From contig JAZKJV010010616.1 in assembly GCA_037367405.1 (NCBI GenBank), positions 1,451,501 through 1,515,500 on the forward strand: DNA of 64,000 nucleotides. The letters run 5' to 3'. The translations under genes were made by a program, and so were the position numbers. This document shows, piece by piece, positions 56,790 to 64,000 of the stretch. This stretch comes from Ottelia alismoides. Taxonomy: Eukaryota; Streptophyta; Magnoliopsida; Alismatales; Hydrocharitaceae. The first letter of the stretch is position 1. The number at the start of each line of letters is the position of its first letter. The notes beneath the pieces were generated by a model. The model did no database searches. It was not told the DNA's origin and saw nothing but the letters and a program-made list of their open reading frames with translations.

Positions 56790-59212
56790 TGATGACACAG
56801 AATTACGTCTGGTTAAGATGTATAAATAATTATCACAATTGTCGTTGTTCTCAACCACTCGAATCGGTCAATGAGAAAAAAATTATTCAACCACTTAAAA
56901 GATATTCAAACAATCAAATGCAAATGTAAGCGGTTTTCGCTATTTAATTTACCTGGTATAGCGACCAGGGTTGAACACAAGGAGCACGATTGAAAAATTA
57001 TGTAGTCAAACTTCCAAGATAAATATTTTTAGTGATTTTTGAAACTTTAATATTTTTTATTTTTAAATTTATAATAATATGCACAAGTGATAAAATACAC
57101 ACACGACACTCTTTTTGTATTTTTCAGAATATCCAAAAATGATCAGAAAATTACAGAATATATATATATATATATTGGGTTTTTATCTATTTTAAAATGT
57201 TTTTGGTAATTTTAATAAAATTTTCTAATGTTTTTTTGTATTTTTCTAAAAATCAATCAATGCTGAAAATAACGCATAGTACGTAGCCTGAAGTATTTTG
57301 GAACCTCAAAATACTTTAAGTGCTCAATACTCCTGGAACTTATTTTTCTAAAGTACTAATAAATATCTACACACAGAGAGTAAAATTGATTTTTTTAGTT
57401 TTCTAGAATTTTCTATAAATTTTTTAAGATTTTTAGTTTTTCACTATTTTTTGGGTTTTATAAATGGTTTATGCACGAAAATTAGAAAGAAATTAAAAGA
57501 CAACAAAATACAGCTAAAGTAATTTTTTTAAAATTTTTAGACAAATGTTCGAATTTTTATGAATTTTTTAATTTTAAGAAGTGAAAAAATGCAATGTTTT
57601 TTTACTTTTTTTAAAATATCAAATGATGATGAAATTCTATGAAAAATTTTTACAATGAAGAAAACTATAGCAGGAACATATACAATTTTTTAGAATAATA
57701 AAAATATTTATTTCATTCAAAGAGAGCAAGTAAAATCACTATCCGGAACACATGGACTGAAATGCAAATACTTAAGGTTTCTGCCTTAAAATATAATAAA
57801 AATAAATATGTGGTCAGAATGTGTAAATTACCCAGTGGCGGCATGCGAATAACTTGCTTGTAGATGGGGACTTATTTGCAATTCTCAGAAACTCTAGGGA
57901 TATCTTTGTAAATTTACCAAAAGTTTTTTTAATTTCTAAATCCCAACCTAGGGCTTCATGTCTTCGTTCATCGTTTTGTTCACACCAAGGGAGGGCGTCG
58001 CCCCTTTCCTCTTGCAGATCGATGGAGTGGAGCGGAGCTCCACTTCACGCGGAGGGGGTGGCGGGCAGTGAGGCAGCGTGGTTCCTTGGAGCGACGATGG
58101 TGGGTGGTGGGGGCGTGATCTGGGTAGGCGGAGGAGGGCACGACGGAGGGTGTGCGATCGGGCTGGAGGTGGATATGGGATCGGAGGATGACTGGTGGTT
58201 GAAGGAGGAGCGCGAGGAGGCATGTGGCGACGCAGATCTCGCGACGGTGGCGAGGAGGCGTTCGTGGGCATCACCGCCCGCTAGAGTTGGTGGGGTCGAT
58301 GGTCGGCAGAGACGCACGAGGGCGACACACACCCTTTAGCACGGTGGAGGTTGCCGGATGCGGGGCCGCTTGAGGAGGAAGGGGGTGTGGTGAACAGCTG
58401 CTAGGACGTGCGGTGGAGGGCGGCACAACGATGGTCCAGGAGGAATGGGCCCAGGAAGGAGCTCCTCCCTTAGTGGAGGAGGCTGGCGGTTGGGAGATGG
58501 CAACCCAACCGCTTGATTTTTTTTAATTATTACATAGGACTGTATAAATAATTTTTTTCAACAGAACTGTAAAAAGAGAATGAGGAATTTTTTGTATTAT
58601 ATATATTTTTTAATTTTTTTGTTTTCCTACAAAACAAATGTTAGAAACAAAGCAGCTATATTTTTATATTTTTATTTTATTTATATACAAAATAGGAGGT
58701 GTGAACGATGAGGATCCTGCGACAAGGGAGAGATAGATCTGGATATCCGACCACCGTGCATGGTCAGAGGTGTGTGGCTGGGTGAGATAGAACATGAATG
58801 GAGAGGTTGCGATGTGAGATGAAAAATTGGGTTTGGAGACGGATCAAAGTGTGATGGATATTTTTTTCGGATTTTAGAATTCAAAGATGAATAAAATCGA
58901 AGCAAAAATTAGATCTACGATTTATCTAAGAGAAATGACATGAAAGAAAAATGGATCTCACCTCGAGAATCAGAAATGTCGTGATGGCATCGACGAGGGC
59001 CGAAGCGCTATTACCGGACGGCTTGGAGGCTGGGCACCCTTCTGCGACTGGAAGTGAGTTTAATTCAATTTGATTCGTATGGAGTCGGAATTGATCTTTC
59101 AATTGTTACTTTACGGCTTTTTATGAGGGTGATTAATTTATTTTCGTACAAGATTTTATTTTCCAATTATTTTTATTATTTACAATATATTTTTATTTAC
59201 AACTTTTATTTA
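56790..59212 (-). mobile_element. E7: minus-strand LTR fragment in E4 integrase
   Basis: As an LTR 3' end it begins TGATGACACAG at 56790, after flank TTGGG. The reversed terminal module CCTGG-TATAGCGA-CCAGG is at 56952-56969. AT-rich sequence, a (TA)n run near 57160, a weak repeat zone (57720-57940), a GC-rich block (57960-58510) and a donor-like CTCGAG|GTGAGATCC (minus, about 58962) follow. The LTR start (U3) is missing: at about 59213 the text changes abruptly to gag of E8. GC-rich ORFs here lack domains. Confidence 0.72.
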
Positions 59213-60585
59213 CACATCCAGGAATTCGAGATGATCTGCAGCACGGTACACAACCGATTCGCGGACGAGGAAGTCATTAAGATGATATCATTTCCATTTT
59301 CCCTCATAGGCATAGCATCCTACTGCCTGAAGCACTTAAGGAGGTATGTGACGTCGTGGGAACAGCTCCGGACCGAGTACTTGAACAAGTATTATCCACT
59401 CGGCCGGATGAATGCAGCTCGAGCTTTGATCAACAATTTCTCCATGCTTCCTAATGAGCAATTGCATGAGGCATGGGACCGTTTTTGAGAGCTCATTGAC
59501 CAGTGTCCACACCATGATATTTCCAAGCCCAACTTAGTGCAGAGTTTCTTTTGTGGGCTGACACCGAAGCTGCAGGGGTTAGTGAATGCTTCTTGTGGGG
59601 GCTCTTACTTCGCCAAAGACGAGGACCTGGTCCGGGCCATTTATGAGGAGATGGACGAGAAATACACTATTATGTCCCATACCCGGCTCTACAATCAAGG
59701 GAAGCTCCCTCCACAGGATGTGACCTATCAGAGGATAGCACGAGTCAATGCAAGTCCATCCACCTCTTCAGCAGCCGCAACACAGGCAGAGTCGTCAGCC
59801 GTTGATATGGGCATCATCAGCGAGAAGTTGGACCACATTGAGATCATCGAAAAGAAGCGGTGCCAAGGATTAACACAGATCGATCAGTTGGCACAGACCT
59901 TGAGTGACCTGAAGACACATATCATGTGTCTCCAGGAGGCACAGATGGCTTCTCAGTCCCGTCTCAGGTCACATGATGACCCTAGTAGCAATATCTCGAC
60001 CCAATACTCCGTCTAGTATAGACAGGTACACCATATCCAGGCGGAGCCATTCCAGCAGCCGCAGCACCAGTATCTTCAGCCACCACCATCTCAGGACACT
60101 CAAATGGTGTACCAGCAGGATCAGCCCATTCCTTCACTCCCTTTCGAGCAGGAGACGTTGAGAAGTCAACGGGATTTGGTACGACCATCAGTAGCCCAGG
60201 ATCCACTGAGATCATCCTAGATTTAGGTGGTCAGCCGAAGGTACCTCGTCCCTGCAGCAACCTCTAGTTCAAGGTGGACAGTAGAACCGGTCTCAACAGC
60301 AGTCCCAATTTCAAACCAGCCACAACAACAACAATACCAGCAGGGTCCTCATCCTTACCAGCACTGGCAGGGACAACCGTGGAGGCGGCACCAACAACAG
60401 CCTCAACAGTATTCTCAATTTCCCCCTCATCCTTCCCAACAACATCCTCACTTTCAGAGAGGCAACCAGTTCGGTTCTCATGGGCCAGCCTATGAGAACC
60501 CAGCACTCAATGACCTAGCCCACCTACTTTCCGATCAGCAAGCACATTCAGGTGGGAGATGGACGAGTTCATTCAGGAGATGAGG
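59213..60585 (+). pseudogene. gag: E8 gag, 5'-truncated
   Basis: Begins in mid-gag at HIQEFEMICSTVHN, with no upstream LTR, PBS or gag N-terminus. Then ISFPFSL, LKHLRRYVTSWEQLRTEYLNKYYPLGR, LPNEQLHEAWDRF, a TGA at 59486, SFFCGLTPKLQGLVNASCGGSYF, a coiled-coil-like IEIIEKKRCQGLTQIDQLAQTL, TAG at 60014, then the Gln-rich Gag C-terminus with further frameshifts. Very similar to E4 (about 90 percent by eye). The product would be the particle protein. Confidence 0.88.
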
Positions 60586-63500
60586 GAGATCATCAAAGGG
60601 AAGTCCGCCATACCCGCTCAGATTGTACCAAACCCGAACAACCTAAAAAGAAAACCTGAGCATGTATAGTTCACAGAGACCACAACTCCTGGTGATTTAT
60701 TGGGTGACAATGCTTCATACACATTTGATGTTGATTTTATGTCACTTAGGAGCGGTAGGATGCCAGCCAACGGCACCTCGTCTGAGCGACGACCCCACGT
60801 GGATGCAGGAGCGTCAGACAAGGAGGGTAGCGGTGCTGATGCCGCTTTAGATGATGATGACAGTGGTGCTGATGCCACCAAGGATGTTGATCCAACTGAC
60901 GGTACTGAGGCCGTCGCTTCTCCAGATGTAGAGGGTGGTACTAATGCCACCAGAGATCTTGATGTTGAGTCAGAGTACGGTGCTGATACTGCAGTTCCAG
61001 ATGTTGTGGGTGATATTGAGACCACCCCTTCTATTCCAGTAGTGTTTTCTCCAGTTTCTGTACACCAGGACAATTTGAAAAATACTAAAAAAATAAAGGA
61101 AAGGGTTCATCTTTGAATCCATATGTGATGCATGATGATACTTGTGTGGATTCTATTCCTTCTCAACAAGAACCCATTACTATCCCTCTATCTAAGGAGG
61201 ACCCATCAGTTCCCTTCCCTCAGACACTTTGCTTGGTGAAGGGAAAGAAAATAGAAAATCCAAAAAAATTACATCAGTTAGAGTTCAGCCAGCAGATGAT
61301 TGATAGATTTCAGATTCAGTTGACTCTACAGGAGGCACTTGAGCACATCCCTCTCATCCAAAAGAACCTGAGGGAGAAGACCACCATCCGTAGGAAGAAG
61401 AGGAACCACAATGCATAAATTCATGTGCTCACTCGTGCCACCTGCTTCGCCATCCATAATCATCTGCCAACCAAGAGGCCAGATGCAGGAGCTCCCTACG
61501 TCAGATGCCATATTCATGAGTAGAGATTTGATCGGGCTCTATTAGACAACGACTCTTCCATCAACCTTTTTCCGGTAGCCTTGCTCGAGCGATTCGAGTT
61601 TCACCCTCTTCGACAGAGTAGGAAAGTCCTTCAGTTTGCCGATAGATCTGTCAAGAGGCCGAAGGGGTTGTTAAAGGATGTGGTCGTCACAATTCAGGGC
61701 ATGAAATTCCTTGTAGACTTCGTTGTGTTGGACATGGAGATCCTTGAATCTGTGACAGATACCCCCATCATTTTAGGACATACATTCTTGGCCACAACCA
61801 AGGTGGTGTCCGACCATGATAGCGAGAAGGTATACTTTCACTTCGAGGGCGAAAGTATACAAATAGAGACGATCGACGAGACGAGAGCACGAGATTCAGC
61901 TTAATCAGAGAAGCACAATGATTCAGAGCAGATGACATAGGAAGAGTGAGACGTACACCAGGAGTGTGATTTTGTGATCACTGATGATGAATCTTTTTGG
62001 TCTAGTCCCATTTCACGAGCCCTCCTCTTACCGTCAGATACTACATATTCACATATTTCAACAGAGGAGAGTTTGGAGAGCACACTCTTGATAGAGGACA
62101 CATTAGAGGCTGATGATCCTGTTCAGGATAGTGAGGCAGAACCTATTTCTTGTGCTTTAGATTAAGATCCCTCGGATTCAGACATAGACTAGGCAGAATT
62201 TGATGAACTATTACCCTGTCTGATTTCCACAGAGCCAATGGCTAGGGTGGAGACTGAGCTAGTCCATATTACAAATACACTAGTAGGGTCGTCTTCACCA
62301 GCACCACATGATCAGCGAGTGTTTTCACATTCAGATATGGTTGCGTTCATGCAAACATTTCATAGGCCAGATTTGCCAGCTACCAGTCACCCAGAGTTGA
62401 AGCTCGTGCCACAATCGCTGAAGTATAGGTTCCTTGCATGCGAGCATGAGATGTATCCAATCATAGTCTCAACGGACTTGACTGAAGAGCAAGAATCTCA
62501 TTTGATGGAGGTTCTTGAAAGGAACCACAAGGTGATGGGATGGAGTGTAGCAGATCTCCAGGGGATAAGTCTGGCCCTGTGCTCTCACCATATCTACCTT
62601 GAAGATGACACCAAGCCATCACGAGAATTCCAGCGCAGGCTGAACCCCAATCTTCAAGAAGTGGTCATGAATGAGATATCGAAATGGTGGAGCACCGATT
62701 TTATCTACTACATCTCCAACTCCAAGTGGGTTAGTCCATTACATGTGGTGCCCAAGAAGACGGGCATCACTAAAGTTGTGAGCGAGTCTGGAGAGGAGAT
62801 AGCTACTCGGGTACCCACTTCTTGGAGGGTATGTGTGGAATGCAGATAATTGAATCAGGCCACCAAGAAGGATCATTTCCCACTGCCTTTTATTCATCAG
62901 ATTATAGAGAGGCTAGCTGGGAAGAGTCACTACTGCTTTCTAGACGGGTACTCCGAATACAATCAAGTGGCCATAGCGCCCGAAGACTAGGATAAAATGG
63001 CATTCACATTTCCATTTGGGATATACGCTTTTAGACAGATGCCCTTTGGTCTATGTAACGCCCCAGCAACATTCCAAAGGTGCATGTTGTCCATCTTTTC
63101 AGATATGGTAGGTGATTTCTTAGAGATCTTCATGGATGATTTCTCGGTCTATGACGATGGGTTCGATGCTTGTCTTGACTGTCTAGACCAAGTGCTTCGG
63201 CGTTGTATCGAGGTGCACCTTGTTCTATCTTGGGAGAAGAGTCACTTTATGGTGACTTAGGAGACGATGCTTGGTCATATCATCTCCAACATGGGCATGG
63301 AGGTTGATCTGACCTAGGTGGAAATCATTAGGAAACTCAATCCACTGTCCAACATGCGGTAGTTGTGGTCTTTTCTGGGGCATGTCGATTTCTACCGACG
63401 TTTTATTCAAGACTTCAGTCGGATTGCCCGACCGCTTACTGATCTACTCACCAAAGACAACGAGTTCATTGTAGATGATAAGTGTCTTGCATCATTTGAG

Positions 63501-64000
63501 AATCACAAGAATCTTGTTGAGGCTCCTGTCCTTCAGCCGCCTTATTGGTCTCTCCCATTCGAGATCATGACGAACACTTCTGACTTTGTCATAGGGGTTG
63601 TGCTAGGATAGAGGAGGGATGGAGTGCTATTTGCCATTCACTACACTAGTCGTACATTGGATGCAGTGCAACGGAACTACACTGTAATTGAGAAAAAGAT
63701 GCTGGCCATAGTCTTTGCCTTGGACAAGTTCAGATCATATATTCTTGGCTCCAGAGTGACTATCTTTAAGGATCATACCACCATCAGATACCTTATGCCT
63801 AAGAAGGATGCCAAAGCAAGACTGACTAGATGGATCCTTCTACTCCAAGAGTTTGACATTGAGATTTAGGATAAACCTGGAGTAAAGAATGTGGTGGCGG
63901 ATCATCTCTCCCGATTAGAGAATCTTGAAGAAAATGAGCATATTGAGCCTATTTCAGAGACCTTCCCAGATGAGGCGATCCGTGCTATCTTCTCCCTCCC
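60586..64000 (+). pseudogene. pol: E8 gag-protease spacer, protease, RT and RNase H (runs off the window)
   Basis: The acidic spacer with hairpin repeats (60829-60951), protease with LLDNDSS in place of LLDSGSS (about 61540; active site lost), ADRSVKRPKG and ILGHTFLA, the acidic spacer (61900-62380), RT with WVSPLHVVPKK, FGLCNAPATFQR and FMDDFSVYD (about 63133), RNase H with MTNTSD in place of MTDASD, and KDH in place of TDH. Stops: TAA 61417, TAG 61521, TAA 61903, TAG about 62193, TAA 62848, TAG 62988 and others. It retains the RT N-terminal part that E4 has lost. The window ends just before integrase. Confidence 0.9.
60829..60951 (+). repeat. Hairpin repeats in the E8 gag-protease spacer
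   Basis: AGCGG...CCGCT (60829-60846), AGTGG...CCACC (60862-60879), GACGG...CCGTC (60898-60915), GGTGG...CCACC (60934-60951), each with an 8-base loop of the T-R-C-T-R-A type. Two arms are perfectly paired with sequences not seen in E1. Confidence 0.8.

Noticed and set aside
1..64000. A bacterial or phage system
   Set aside because: Nested 3-4 kb LTRs with tRNA-Asp PBS, TATA boxes, intron-like signals and Athila-type gag-pol all indicate a plant nuclear genome.

Overview
This window looks like plant heterochromatin made almost entirely of nested, decayed Ty3/gypsy LTR retrotransposons. I see no host gene, tRNA, rRNA, CRISPR or bacterial-type operon. The coding remnants (retrotransposon gag, DSG aspartic protease, RT with an FMDDFSVYG box, RNase H, HHCC plus D,D-35-E integrase), the primer-binding sites complementary to the 3' end of tRNA-Asp, and the very long LTRs (about 3.2-3.9 kb, beginning TGATGA and ending TCATCA) fit the Athila-type branch of non-chromodomain gypsy elements. 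The host is therefore a flowering plant; the species cannot be read from the sequence. I use private labels E1-E8, X, Y1 and Y2 for the elements.

Layout. E1 (1-14446) is the best copy: tail of the 5' LTR, PBS, one gag-pol frame with four stops and one 8-bp deletion, a 2-kb 3' untranslated region with palindromes, a polypurine tract and a full 3' LTR. It sits in an older LTR, X (14447 to about 17300). X is fused by deletion to the 3' end of E2 (about 17301-21164). An unassigned 0.5-kb piece (21165-21665) precedes E3 (21666-31806), which has a 3.9-kb 5' LTR and a body carrying only gag, protease and an acidic tail; RT, RNase H, integrase and the 3' LTR are missing. About 3.5 kb (31807-35329) is unassigned AT-rich DNA with degenerate CA/TA tracts. 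Two minus-strand LTRs follow, Y2 inserted into Y1 (35330-39515). E4 is inserted into Y2 (5' LTR 39516-42884) and is itself interrupted by two solo LTRs, E5 and E6, each with a perfect 5-bp target duplication and only 25 bp apart, and then by a minus-strand LTR, E7 (56790 to about 59212). E8, a 5'-truncated sister copy of the E4 gag-pol, fills the rest to 64000.

The coding parts would have made one Gag-Pol polyprotein: Gag for particles, protease for maturation, RT/RNase H for cDNA synthesis primed by tRNA-Asp, and integrase for insertion. No copy here is intact. The most interesting signals are not coding: (1) a palindrome array with repeated PPT-like G-runs between pol and the 3' LTR, in the same order in E1 and E3; (2) a family of 18-bp hairpins in the gag-protease and protease-RT spacers whose arm codons covary around a constant loop; (3) a predicted leader intron at a near-constant distance from the LTR TATA box; (4) a hairpin plus AATAAA-like module near LTR ends whose stem is rebuilt with different bases in different families. 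E4 and E8 also share four premature stops, suggesting a defective source copied in trans.
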